DNA of 64,000 nucleotides from Candidatus Bathyarchaeota archaeon (GCA_026014665.1 JAOZHX010000022.1:124001-188000), one strand, 5' to 3'. Counted from the stretch's first letter, positions 45,291 to 55,037 are shown. Notes: generated by a model from the sequence alone, not told the origin. Translations and numbers: made by a program.

Positions 45291-46014
45291 AACCGACCAC
45301 CTTTGCGAAAACCTCTTCTAAATTTTCGCTGTTAAAACGTGTCTTGAGCGCTTTGGGTTCTCCCTCAACCACCAGCTTGCCCTTGTTTATTAGCGCCACT
45401 CGGTTGCAGAGGTATTCAACTTCAAGCATGTTATGACTGCTCAGCAGCACAGTGACGCCGTGCTCTTTGACATAGCGCTTAACTATCTCTCGAATATGGT
45501 AAGCATGCAAGACATCTAGGCCACTTGCAGGTTCATCAAGCACGGCCAACTTCGGTCTAGTCATCAGCGCTCGCGCAACCAGCAAACGCCGTTTCATGCC
45601 TTTACTGTAGGTTTTGGCTCGGTCTTTTAATCGGTCACCTAAACCGCAGATTTGTGCCGCCTCATCTATAACCGCTTTTATGTTAGTTTCAGGTGTACTC
45701 TGCAATTTAGCCATAAACTCAAGGTATTCCCACCCTGTAAGGTTCGGGTATGCGCCTGACTCTTCAGGGAGATAACTAATGATTTGCCGCGTTTTCTCAG
45801 GCTGCTTAGTTGCGTCTTGACCAAAAATGTTTATGGAGCCTGAAGTAGGCTTGATTAAGGTGCAGATTATGCGCAGAGTGGTGGTTTTTCCTGCGCCGTT
45901 GGGTCCGATTAAGCCGTAAATTTCGCCCGGGTTAATGTTGAAGCTTACGCCATCAAGAGCCTTTATTTGGCCGAATTGCTTGGTTAATGATGATGCTTCT
46001 ACGGCTAAAGTCAC
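45283..46014 (-). CDS. ABC transporter ATP-binding protein (NatA-like)
   Basis: 243 aa. Walker A GPNGAGKTTTLRI, Q-loop ISYLPEESGAYPNL, signature YSKGMKRRLLVARAL, Walker B KLAVLDEPASGLD, and H-loop LSSHNMLEVEYL. It energises the permease encoded downstream. The first gene of a two-gene operon with an 8-base overlap. Confidence 0.92.
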   Translation of the reverse strand: MTLAVEASSLTKQFGQIKALDGVSFNINPGEIYGLIGPNGAGKTTTLRIICTLIKPTSGSINIFGQDATKQPEKTRQIISYLPEESGAYPNLTGWEYLEFMAKLQSTPETNIKAVIDEAAQICGLGDRLKDRAKTYSKGMKRRLLVARALMTRPKLAVLDEPASGLDVLHAYHIREIVKRYVKEHGVTVLLSSHNMLEVEYLCNRVALINKGKLVVEGEPKALKTRFNSENLEEVFAKVVGYA

Positions 46015-46287
46015 CGTTCTCCCTCTCTCTTGAACCCTTGAAAATAAACTAATTAGTTATTTAAGTTTATCAAGAGCTATTTAGTTTTAAACGATTGATG
46101 TCTAGCTTTTCTTGAGCGACACGACAGGGTTGGTTGAGGCATTTGAAGAATTTGATTCGACTAGCACTTGAAAGAGCATCCACGGTTTAAACATGCTTTT
46201 CCTTCTACAGCTATAGAATTTATTTGACTTGCAGCACCACGTAAACATTGTAAATTTTGGATTTGGCGCTTTGAAACGGCTGTGGTA

Positions 46288-46533
46288 TCATTCGCCGAGT
46301 TTCTCTAAATAGTCGATAAACTTTGCCAGCTCTTCCTTGTCCATATGCAAAATCGCTGAGCGTTCTGCCCGAACGTATTTACGGAAAGATTCTAAGCATT
46401 GGCTTGAACTGACGTTTTCCTTGAATGTTTTTATCTGGTCTCGCTCGATCTTTATGCGGTAAAGAGTTGCAATGAAAGTTGCAAAAACGACTAGTGTGTT
46501 GCTTACAATGACGATTAGGGAAATGTCAATCAT
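46288..46533 (-). CDS. Small single-pass membrane protein
   Basis: 81 aa. MIDISLIVIVSNTLVVFATF is a single hydrophobic helix at the N-terminus, followed by a charged cytosolic tail (KIERDQIKTFKEN, LDKEELAKFIDYL-like). No family is recognised. The 274 bases on the other side (46015-46287) hold nothing visible. Confidence 0.5.
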   Translation of the reverse strand: MIDISLIVIVSNTLVVFATFIATLYRIKIERDQIKTFKENVSSSQCLESFRKYVRAERSAILHMDKEELAKFIDYLEKLGE

Positions 46534-46591
46534 GCAGGTCCACCCTTACCTTGTCAATAAAAGAAAGAAGATAGAGTTATTTTGCCTTTCG

Positions 46592-47821
46592 CTAGCATCG
46601 TCCATTGTTTTCTGGCAGTATATGCAAGATCCGAAGGATTTTTTTGAATTCTTCTTCTTTTAGGGACGCTCGGCGGCCGTTCGCATAGATATCCTTGACT
46701 TTATCAACAACTTTAGCTACCGTTTCATCGTCTGGGACGTTGCCTGCTAACTCAGTGATTTTGTGTTTAATTATGCCCTTACCCGACTGTTTCCCGATGG
46801 TTAAGCGGCGTGTGTTGCCAACCAGTTCGGGGGGATATGGCTCATACGTCCACGGATCATTCAAAACGCCATGAGTATGAATCCCTGATTCATGCGCAAA
46901 TCCATAATCACCAACTATTGCTTTGTTTGGCGGGACCACGTAACCAGTGGCTTTGCCGATGAAATCTGCAGTTGCCTTGAGTTCGCGCGTTTTTCCTTCA
47001 AACTTCATAACGCCATAATGCAAATACAGGTTCAGCAGGACTTTCTCTGTTTCAGCGTTGCCTGCACGTTCGCCTATACCCAGATATGTTGTGCTGGCGT
47101 AGACTTTGTCCCATACGCCTGAAGCTGCCTTAATTGCGGCCATGGTGTTCTCTACTGCGTTGCCGAAGTCGTCGTGTGCATGAATTTCAATGGCGCCGAT
47201 GTGTGTTTCCTTCTTTATAGCCACAACCTTCGCGGGTATGCCGTTTGGAAGTAGCGCAGCAGGGTCAGATAAACCGATACCGACTGTATCACATATACGG
47301 TAACATTCTGCACCAGCATCCGCTATAGCGTTAATGAAGCGCTTTTCAAACTCCCAATCCGCACGGGTACTGTCTTCGCCGTGAACGAAAGTTCTCAAGC
47401 CACAGGTTTTAGATGCATATTCTGTAACGTCGACAACGTTGGCTAGGATTTGCTCCTTTGTTTTGTCAGGCCACTTTGCTTTAAAGTGTAATTCAGAAAC
47501 CGGATGAGAAATTCCAACCTCTTTGAAGCCACAAGCGACTGCACTGTCTATATCTTCCTTAACCGCTCTGCACCAGCCGGCAACCCTCAAGTTCAAATTT
47601 AAGTCTTTTATGAGCTTGGCTGCTTTTTTATCGGGTTCCTGATAATGAAATAGCTCGATGCGTTCAACCCCTATGTCGCTTAGTAACTGAGCAATCCTCG
47701 CAGCGTCTTTGGGTCCAGCCGCTAAACCTGGCATCTGGATACCGTCACGAAGCGTAGTGTCATCTATTATGGGCTCCGTTTTAAGAGGCGGCATCTTGAA
47801 ATAGTAGTCTTTTATGTCCAT
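46592..47821 (-). CDS. Homocitrate/isopropylmalate synthase family enzyme
   Basis: 409 aa HMGL-like TIM barrel. IDDTTLRDGIQMPGLA carries the acetyl-CoA aldolase signature, RTFVHGEDSTRADWEF and EIHAHDDFGNAVENT give the metal His ligands HAHDD, GIGERAGNAE follows, and FAHESGIHTHG contains further catalytic His. It condenses acetyl-CoA with a 2-oxo acid. Candidates are 2-isopropylmalate, homocitrate, citramalate or Re-citrate synthase. There is no leucine or lysine operon nearby, so the substrate is open. It lacks the C-terminal leucine-regulatory domain of LeuA (409 versus about 500 aa). Confidence 0.83.
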   Translation of the reverse strand: MDIKDYYFKMPPLKTEPIIDDTTLRDGIQMPGLAAGPKDAARIAQLLSDIGVERIELFHYQEPDKKAAKLIKDLNLNLRVAGWCRAVKEDIDSAVACGFKEVGISHPVSELHFKAKWPDKTKEQILANVVDVTEYASKTCGLRTFVHGEDSTRADWEFEKRFINAIADAGAECYRICDTVGIGLSDPAALLPNGIPAKVVAIKKETHIGAIEIHAHDDFGNAVENTMAAIKAASGVWDKVYASTTYLGIGERAGNAETEKVLLNLYLHYGVMKFEGKTRELKATADFIGKATGYVVPPNKAIVGDYGFAHESGIHTHGVLNDPWTYEPYPPELVGNTRRLTIGKQSGKGIIKHKITELAGNVPDDETVAKVVDKVKDIYANGRRASLKEEEFKKILRILHILPENNGRC

Positions 47822-48276
47822 TTTTATCTCTTCTCCGTCTAGTTTTGCGCTTCTGCTAACGCATTTTTGTATTGCTAAAGTACGCTAATATGCAATTGAT
47901 AAATGTTTCTGTACACAAACTGCATGATTGTTCAAGCTATTACATGACTTAAATTCAATATGTATTGACTTAAGTATAAACAAATCTTTACATATAAACT
48001 CTTGAAAATAAAAGAACACTTTCAAACGACCATAAACAAAACCACCATAAGACAAACCAAGCTCAAACTCCACAACCCCAAGGTGATGACCAAAAGTGTA
48101 TTTAAAAGGGGGGATAGAGTCGCTGCAAAGCAACAAAAATAGGCCACCGAACCACCCAAAACTAACAAACCCCGATAATATTGAAGACAAAAACTGAGTA
48201 TCCGGAAGCCAGAGAAGAAAAAATTTTATTTAAAGGTTTTAAGGCTGTTTAAACCTATCTTTAATGGCGGTTCCGC
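47822..48276. other. Intergenic region upstream of polB
   Basis: 455 bases without a convincing gene. The plus strand around 48000-48060 and 48120-48175 is A/C-rich. A 101-codon minus-strand frame (47885-48190) exists but its peptide is low-complexity, aromatic and unlike any family. Partial similarity of base composition to the dispersed small-ORF repeat was noticed but no alignment held. TATTTAAAGG near 48230 may be the polB promoter. Confidence 0.35.
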
Positions 48277-50652
48277 ATGAAAGTCGTATTTTGGCTTCTT
48301 GACCTTAACCCTAAAATCGAACCAGACAGAACCGAGCTGTGGCTTTGGGGAATCGATTCAGTTGGCAACCGCTTGCTCGTTATTGACAGGAACTTTACTG
48401 CTTACTTCTATGCTGTGCTGCAGCAAGGAGCAGATGCCTCGAAAGTTGTAGAATCAATCATCAGCAAATATGGGTGCTCAATTGTGAAGGCGGATGTTGT
48501 TCCGCGACGCTTTTTCGGCAAGCCAGTGACAGCAATAAAAGTATACTGTAGAGATTCAACCCAAACTGGCAAGATTGCAAAACAACTTCGAAGCATCGAA
48601 GGAGTTCAAGACTGCCTCGAAGACGACATTCGCGTCGTAATGCGCTACCTCATTGACAACAATCTTTCTCCGTGCAGTTGGATGGAGGCACAAGTAACCG
48701 AAGAAGAGGTGCCTAAGTGGGTGAGGGTTACCCATGTGTATGCTGTTTCAGAGCCTCCCAAAATGCTAGACGATGTCTCAGTGCCAGCGCTGCGAACTTT
48801 GGGTTTCTCTTTGATTTGCTATAGCCGTGAAGGTTCGCCAAAGCCTGACCGAAACCCGATCCTGATTATTTCGACTGTTTCCAGTGGTGGAAAAGAAAAA
48901 CAATTCATCGTAGATGAAGCTAAAAATGACGAACCAGTCATTGAAAAATTCATTCGATACATTCGAGATTTTGATCCAGACGTCATAACAAGCTACGGCG
49001 CAAACATGGTGAACTGGCCATATTTACGTGGCAGAGCCGCCAAATTTGGAATGGCACTCGATTTAGATAGGGCGCATACGGAACCGCACACAAGTGTATA
49101 CGGTCACGTTTCAATCACGGGTCTTGTCAACCTGGATTTGATGGATTTTATGGATGTGTTTCCAGAAGTTAAAGTGCAGACACTTTGGAATTTGGCAAGT
49201 TATTTGGGTACAGCGGATAAGAACAAGGGTTTTATCGACGATGTCTTGTTTGCTGATTACTGGGATGACCCGCAAAAACGCGGAGAGCTGAAACGGTTCG
49301 GTTTGGAAAGCGCCCGTAAAGCCCACGAAACCGCAAGCTTGCTTTTAGATTTTGCCATGCAACTATCCAGCCTAGTCAGTTTGCCGTTGGACCATGTTAT
49401 GACTGCCGCGACGGGTTTCCGAGTGGAATGGTTCTTGATTAAGCGGACACAAGAAATCGGAGAACTCATCCCCAAACGCCTTGAGCAACCGTATATACCT
49501 TATGCTGGTGGTCTTGTGCTTTCGCCTAAACCTGGCTTGCATGAAAACATAGCGGTTCTAGATTTCAAATCTATGTACCCAAGCATTATGATTGCATACA
49601 ATCTCTCACCCGACACTTACATCGCTCCAGATGAGCCAGAACCAACCAGCGGTGTCTACGAGGCACCAGAGGTCCACCACAAATTCCGCAAAGAACCACC
49701 AGGATTCTACACTGAAGCACTCACCTACCTAATCAACGTACGCAATTCTATACGGAAAAGAATGAACTCGCTTAACCACAAAACAATTGATTACCGAGTG
49801 TTAGACGCAAGACAGAAAGCCGTCAAAATCATAACGAATGCCACATATGGTTATGCAGGTTGGACAGGCGCAAGATGGTACATCAAACCCGTCGCCGAAG
49901 CAGCCTCAGCGTGGGGTAGGCTCACAATCCAAACTGCCATGCAGATGGCACATGACATGGAAATTGGCGTCGTGTACGGGGACACAGACAGCTTATTCAT
50001 CAACTATGACCAACGTAAGGCACAGCAACTCCAAGATAACATCAGACTTAAACTCAAATTAGAAGTTGAATTGGGCGATGTTTATCAACGCATTTTCTTT
50101 ACTGAAGCAAAAAAACGCTATGCTGGGTTACGGCAAGACGGCAGCCTCGACATTGTGGGGTTGGAAGTTATCCGCGGCGACTGGGCAGAGGTTGCTAAAA
50201 AAGTGCAGGAGCAAGTGCTCGAGATTGTCCTCAAAGAACAGTCGCCCAAGAAAGCAGTTGACTACGTTCACACTATTATTCGTGAACTGAGGAAACGGAA
50301 AATTCCCTTCACTGACTTTATCATTTGGAAAACATTAACTAAGCCACCAGAAGATTATGCCATAAAGGCTCCGCATGTGGAAGCAGCAAAAATGCTTAAA
50401 GAAAAAGGTTGGCGCTTGACTGGCGGTGACAAAGTCGGCTATGTTGTGTTGGCTGGAAAAGGACGTTTGTACAATCGTGTGAAACCTTACGTTTTCGCTA
50501 ACCCAAACGAAGTAGACGTTGATTATTACGTGACCAATCAGGTTTTGCCAGCCGCTGCTCGCATCCTGATCTTCTTTGATGTGACGGAAGCAGAACTGCT
50601 CGAAGAAACAGGAGAAACACAGGAAATTAGAAGTCTGATGGATTACCTTTAA
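48277..50652 (+). CDS. polB: Family-B DNA polymerase with disabled exonuclease domain
   Basis: 791 aa. The polymerase domain is intact: motif A DFKSMYPSIM (Asp429), motif B KIITNATYGYAG, motif C YGDTDSLF (Asp569 and Asp571). The N-terminal exonuclease domain keeps its fold landmarks but lacks all key acids. Exo I is LGFSLICYS, with Ser178/Ile180 where DxE is expected. Exo II is SYGANMVNWPYL, with Asn246 for Asp. Exo III is RFGLESARKA, with Ser345 for Asp and Phe341 for Tyr. Proofreading should therefore be absent, suggesting a repair or translesion role like inactivated PolB2-type enzymes, not the main replicase (inference). Its stop overlaps that of dnaG. Confidence 0.92.
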   Translation: MKVVFWLLDLNPKIEPDRTELWLWGIDSVGNRLLVIDRNFTAYFYAVLQQGADASKVVESIISKYGCSIVKADVVPRRFFGKPVTAIKVYCRDSTQTGKIAKQLRSIEGVQDCLEDDIRVVMRYLIDNNLSPCSWMEAQVTEEEVPKWVRVTHVYAVSEPPKMLDDVSVPALRTLGFSLICYSREGSPKPDRNPILIISTVSSGGKEKQFIVDEAKNDEPVIEKFIRYIRDFDPDVITSYGANMVNWPYLRGRAAKFGMALDLDRAHTEPHTSVYGHVSITGLVNLDLMDFMDVFPEVKVQTLWNLASYLGTADKNKGFIDDVLFADYWDDPQKRGELKRFGLESARKAHETASLLLDFAMQLSSLVSLPLDHVMTAATGFRVEWFLIKRTQEIGELIPKRLEQPYIPYAGGLVLSPKPGLHENIAVLDFKSMYPSIMIAYNLSPDTYIAPDEPEPTSGVYEAPEVHHKFRKEPPGFYTEALTYLINVRNSIRKRMNSLNHKTIDYRVLDARQKAVKIITNATYGYAGWTGARWYIKPVAEAASAWGRLTIQTAMQMAHDMEIGVVYGDTDSLFINYDQRKAQQLQDNIRLKLKLEVELGDVYQRIFFTEAKKRYAGLRQDGSLDIVGLEVIRGDWAEVAKKVQEQVLEIVLKEQSPKKAVDYVHTIIRELRKRKIPFTDFIIWKTLTKPPEDYAIKAPHVEAAKMLKEKGWRLTGGDKVGYVVLAGKGRLYNRVKPYVFANPNEVDVDYYVTNQVLPAAARILIFFDVTEAELLEETGETQEIRSLMDYL

Positions 50653-51791
50653 GCTGCTGGAATCGCATCTTGAAAAGTTACCAGTTCAACGTTTAGGGCT
50701 GGTTTGACTGCTTCTGATATGCGTGAGGCAACGATGCGTCGGATGTTCTTTTCGCCTGCGATGTCTACGATTCGCTGTGTGATTATGCCGTCGAATACTA
50801 CTGTATCAACGCCGCCCATTTGCTGTAGCCTCTCGGCTAATTGGCTTACAGGCAACTTCTCGATTAATTCTAGTTTGTCATTGAACAGGACGGCTTCAAG
50901 TGTACCGACCAACGCCTTTGCTGCTTGACCAATCTGCTCTGGCACTTCAACTTTTACTCGTTCAGGAACTTTTTTTGCTGGCGCAGGTGGTTTACCGATA
51001 ATTTCAGATATTGGAACTTTGTTTTCTAAAGCTTCAGCGATTTCTTTGCAATTGCATTCTTCGATCTCCTTGCCCCTTGGAGCTCGTCCGACAAACTTTA
51101 TGCTCGTGACTTGGAGAAGTTCTTTGAGAATTAGGTCGCCGCCTCGGTCGCCATCAAGCAGGGCAGTGGCTGTTTTCTCTTTGGTAATCTTTTTTATTGA
51201 GTCAGGGACTTTGGCGCCTTCCAAAGCGATGGTGTTGAATATGCCACATCGCATGAGATTTATGATGTCTGCGCGTCCTTCCACAACGATTATTTCTTTA
51301 GCAGCCTCTAAACCCGGACCAGCAGGCAAATCCTCAGGTCCATATTTTTCCACTTTCCCAACTTTCATGGTATCGCTTATTTCCTTGTAAACCTCGTCTA
51401 CGCTGGGCATGGATTCGACGTTCCATTTGTGCAAGATTTCTTTGGCGCGATCAATGATTACTTTTCGCCTAGATTCACGGATGTCTTCGATTTTGTCTAG
51501 GTTTACTTTTGCTGAGCAAGGTCCGACACGGTTTATGCTTTCTACGCTTGCAGCTATGAGCGCTGTAGAAACGCGATCAAGGCTCGTTGGGATGGTAATC
51601 GAACCGTTTGTTCGGTCGTTCTTAGAATGTAGGTCGATTTCTATTCTGCCGATGCGCCCGGTTTTCTGCAGTTCTCGTAGATCAAGTTCAGGTCCAAAAA
51701 GTCCTTCTGTTTGCCCGAAAACTGCACCTATCACATCGGGTTTTTCTACTACTCCGTCTATTTCAAATCTAGCATGTACAACGTACTTTAT
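50649..51791 (-). CDS. dnaG: Archaeal DnaG primase-like protein
   Basis: 380 aa from codon ATA 51791, where the expected archaeal opening KYVVHARFEIDGVVEKPDV begins. The frame is open back to TTG 51965 but that extension is unlike DnaG and a TATA-like AAATATAAT (about 51838-51846) lies inside it, so I give the start low certainty. Toprim motifs IVVEGRADIINLMRCG and ATALLDGDRGGDLIL are intact; VVFDGIITQRIVD closes the protein. Archaeal DnaG associates with the exosome and shows limited primase activity. It converges on polB with a 4-base overlap of stops. Confidence 0.87.
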   Translation of the reverse strand: MKYVVHARFEIDGVVEKPDVIGAVFGQTEGLFGPELDLRELQKTGRIGRIEIDLHSKNDRTNGSITIPTSLDRVSTALIAASVESINRVGPCSAKVNLDKIEDIRESRRKVIIDRAKEILHKWNVESMPSVDEVYKEISDTMKVGKVEKYGPEDLPAGPGLEAAKEIIVVEGRADIINLMRCGIFNTIALEGAKVPDSIKKITKEKTATALLDGDRGGDLILKELLQVTSIKFVGRAPRGKEIEECNCKEIAEALENKVPISEIIGKPPAPAKKVPERVKVEVPEQIGQAAKALVGTLEAVLFNDKLELIEKLPVSQLAERLQQMGGVDTVVFDGIITQRIVDIAGEKNIRRIVASRISEAVKPALNVELVTFQDAIPAA

Positions 51792-52112
51792 CGTAAAGGT
51801 TTGGGATGCTCCCGTAAATATGCAACTCCTGAAATTATATTTGATTATGTTAATCGCACTTATGCGAGGGTTTCTCGCAATGATGAGATTGATTATTACT
51901 GATTTAGAATTTAGGTGCACGCCTTCTAATATTACTTGTGGTCTACCGCTCCATTGACTCTTCAATATCCAAGAATTTTTTTCTAAAAAATATTTTTGGA
52001 AGAAACCTTATTTTTTGTTTAATCATTCACAAAAATAAAAAAAATACCGACTAAACGCTTCAAGACCCTCCAACCTTAAATAACAAAACACACCACTCTT
52101 GACACGGTGCAG
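51792..52112. other. Divergent region between dnaG and the ParB-like gene
   Basis: About 320 bases. It holds a perfect stem-loop TGCGAG-loop-CTCGCA at 51863-51879 and a run of A/T tracts at about 51970-52060 that is notably AT-rich. It should contain promoters for both flanking genes. If the longer dnaG frame were real, half of this would be coding. Confidence 0.4.
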
Positions 52113-52907
52113 ATGAGTCTTCGTCTTAACCCTCAGTACGAGAAATTGCTTCCTAAAATGTCTGAGCAAGAGTTCGCAGAGCTCAAAGCATCCATAAAAG
52201 CAGAGGGGCAACACTATCCTATAATAGTAAACGAAGACCTAGAAGTACTAGATGGACATCACCGCTTCCGCGCCTGCAGTGAACTCGGAATTGAACCAGA
52301 CTTTGAAGTACGCCGATTCGAAGATAAGCTGCTTGAGAAGAAATTTGTAATTGAAGCAAACCTCAGACGCCGTCACCTAAACAATTTCCAACTCGTAGAA
52401 TTAGCCGTGCCACTGCTTGAAATTGAGAAGGCGTTGGCTAAGAAAAGGCAAATTGAGGGCGGTAAATGTGGGCGTAGTTTGCAATTAGGGTTAGCGCCAG
52501 ATGACGCTGAGCCCGCTGAGCCCATGTTAAAGGCGAAAGCTACAGAGATTGTGGCAAAAAAAGCAGGCGTTTCTACTCGTACTTTCGAGCGGGGAAAAAA
52601 GATTATAGAAACAGCAAGCGAAGACGATAAGCAAAAACTGCGGGAAGGCAAGGTCAGCATCGCCAAGGTTTACCAAGAAATCGTTTCCAGCCAAAAACCA
52701 CGACCAACGGAGGCCGATGAGACAACCATGAAGCAGGAGTCTGCCCGTGACAAGGCCAACCGCGCGGAGTTGCTGACGCTTTTGGAGCGCTTGCGAAATG
52801 CAGAGGTTTTCTGTCCAAAATGTGGCAACATGATGATGGAATGCAGCAAATGTCATAAAACAATAGTTGAACTGCTCGGTGAGTACCGCTTGGAAAATCG
52901 CAAATAA
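52113..52907 (+). CDS. ParB/sulfiredoxin-fold protein with helix-turn-helix and C-terminal zinc ribbon
   Basis: 264 aa from ATG 52113 (GTG 52107 possible). ParB N-domain: LKASIKAEGQHYPIIV, DGHHRFRACSELG (the GHHR CTP/nucleotide motif is DGHHR here) and IEANLRRRHLNNFQLVELA. A helix-turn-helix follows (ATEIVAKKAGVSTRTFERGK). The C-terminus has CPKCGNMMMECSKCH, a four-Cys zinc ribbon. Family relatives act in chromosome partition or as plasmid/phage regulators. It is divergent from dnaG and close to polB; no ParA gene is adjacent. Confidence 0.78.
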   Translation: MSLRLNPQYEKLLPKMSEQEFAELKASIKAEGQHYPIIVNEDLEVLDGHHRFRACSELGIEPDFEVRRFEDKLLEKKFVIEANLRRRHLNNFQLVELAVPLLEIEKALAKKRQIEGGKCGRSLQLGLAPDDAEPAEPMLKAKATEIVAKKAGVSTRTFERGKKIIETASEDDKQKLREGKVSIAKVYQEIVSSQKPRPTEADETTMKQESARDKANRAELLTLLERLRNAEVFCPKCGNMMMECSKCHKTIVELLGEYRLENRK

Positions 52908-52909
52908 GG

Positions 52910-54874
52910 TCAATTTCTTCGTCCTATTTTGATGGCTATGATCAATGCGGAAACAAACAGCAATACTATAATCGGTGTTAAGGGGATTTCTTGGATTTGC
53001 GGCGTCGGGGATGGTTCAGGTGTCTCAAGATCGGTCGGAGGTGCTGATGGACTTGGTTTAGGAGTTATGGACGGGAGTGGGCTAGGAGTGGCTGTTGATG
53101 AAGGAGTTGATGATGATGGTTGCTGGGAGAGGTATTCTGACGGATTTGATGTACTTATGCTGATACAGAAATCGGAGTTCTTATCCTTGACTGTCAGCGT
53201 ATGTTGACCAACAAAATCGTTCGGTACGTCTATTGTGGCTTCTAACTGTCCGTTTTCATCGATAACTACTGAATTTAATAGGGTTGTTCCATCCAAAAGC
53301 AGGGTTGCAATGCCAGGGTTAAACCAGCTACCTCTAATCAATATCGACTGCCCACCTTGAACAGAAACGCTTGAGGTTAAGTCAGTATTGTTACCATACA
53401 ATCCTACGGCGGTTGTGCCACCTATTTGGCTTAAGCCCCGCCGATACTCCATATATGGGACTACCGTTTCAAATGAAGTACCATTACTGTATTGGGCACG
53501 AAAAACAATAGCGTCGAGGGCGGGTTCATTATCGCCTGCTGGATTGTTCTGCAAGAGATCAGGCGCACTTAAAGCATAGGTGAAGGTTGACGTAGAGGTA
53601 ACCGCTACGTTGCTTTCGACTGGAATCCACTCGGACGTGTAGGGATTTAGGTAAGAGATGTTAACAAAACTTCCGCCTGCAAACCCAGCTCCGTTAAGCG
53701 TGACTGCGCCTTCAGGCGGACCAGAAGTAGGAGAGACCTGCAGTATGGTGCCAAATTTGGCGGTCAATGGGCTGCCCAATCCTGTTACCAAGTCATAGCC
53801 GACGGTTGCATTGTAGACTCCGTTGGAACCCGAGGTGATGTCGCGAAAATAAGAAGAATAAGACAATTTTGCTTTCTCATAGAGGTTTGCATTGGAAGCC
53901 GAGAGCCCCAGAGCATGGATTGCTGCCTATTGAGGAGCTCCTGCACTTGTGCCACCGACCTTCTGCCATGTAGAGTTCCAGTAAACCGCAAACCCGTAAG
54001 TTGGATTCGCGTTATAGGAAACGTCGGGAACCGCTCTTTTGGATTCATTAATGCCGAAATTTATTTGGTATGACGGAATAGGTTCATATGCGCTGACTCC
54101 GCCGCCGCTACCCTTCCAAGCAACCTCAGAAATTACCGATCCGTCAGACCTGAGGTTTAGGCTGGTTCCCCCAACAGCAACGACCTTGGCTGAACTTGCT
54201 GGCCAGATGATGCCTGCTCCGTCGTCTCCTGACGCAGCAAAGAAAGCGGTGCCGTATTTGCTGGTAAATCTGTTGTTGTAGAAGGATGGGTTGGATGGTT
54301 CCTCGCCGCCCCAACTTATGGAGATTGAAACGACGTCTGGGCGACTTCTAGCATAGTCAACGGCTGAGAGCAAGTCCACCCTGTTTGGAGTAACTGCTTC
54401 AACAAGCAGAATTTTTGAATCTGGAGCGATGGCGTGAGCCCATTCAACGTCCAAACAGGCTTCCACTGACCAATTTCGGTCTATGGCAATGTTGCTTGCC
54501 ATTTTGTGAACTTCAAAGTTGCCATCATTTGGAAGCGGCAAACCAAATTGGCTGGAGAAAACCGTTAAATCCTCGCGTATAGTCGGCGTGTCGTAGGCAA
54601 CAATCACCGCAATCGTTTTACCCTCGCCACCCCTGGAGGGTAGATTGTATGCTGTGCGTATCTGCGCCGGTGTGTAGCCTGCTATGCCTACTGGACCTGC
54701 AAACTGGGAAATATGCAAGGGATGAGCTACCCAAGTGTCCTTTGGCTCTACAAGGGTTATCTTGGGCGCCACAAGAACGATGATAAACAGGAGACACACT
54801 GTAAATGCAAGCAACTTGGAGGCTTTTAACAGATTCACCTGTCCATCAACCCATTTTTGGATGAAAGGAAGCAA
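52910..54874 (-). pseudogene. S53 (sedolisin/kumamolisin) peptidase interrupted by one in-frame TAG
   Basis: One reading frame of 655 codons carries a TAG at 53927-53929 (codon 316), right after GGTSAGAPQ, where relatives have Trp (TGG). The frame continues unchanged with AAIHALGLSASN. Upstream part: an N-terminal hydrophobic helix, then the catalytic domain with Glu/Asp in SVEACLDVEWAHAIAPD, oxyanion Asp in AASGDDGAG and Ser in GTSAGAP. Downstream part: DLVTGLGSP (Ca site), a TIG-like beta domain, a Pro/Ser/Thr-rich linker and a C-terminal membrane helix. No pro-domain of usual size precedes the catalytic domain. Could be a recent nonsense mutation, a sequencing error or, less likely, readthrough. 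Confidence 0.82.
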
Positions 54875-55037
54875 TTTTTTGAAGCTTTTTCGTTAATATT
54901 ATTATGTTGCCAATGTAAAAGGGTAGCGGCAATATCGACTAAACTACCTATATTCTAAACGAACCAAACAAGGAAGAATTTTCAAGCGCAAATAATATAG
55001 CCCCATAAAACTCAACAATACACAAAGTGAAACATTC

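Noticed and set aside
48000-48175. Possible fifth copy of the dispersed small-ORF repeat
   Set aside because: Base composition is similar but no codon-level alignment to PKKQP/THIK or the Cys pair could be made.
47885-48190. 101-codon minus-strand frame upstream of polB
   Set aside because: Low-complexity aromatic peptide, no ribosome binding site or family match; it arises from the A/C-rich plus strand.
51409-51957. 182-codon plus-strand frame opposite dnaG
   Set aside because: The peptide is Ser/Leu-rich and unlike any domain; it shadows the Toprim-containing gene.
53927-53929. Pyrrolysine insertion at TAG in the S53 peptidase
   Set aside because: The expected residue is Trp and TAG serves as an ordinary stop elsewhere in the window; kept only as a remote possibility.
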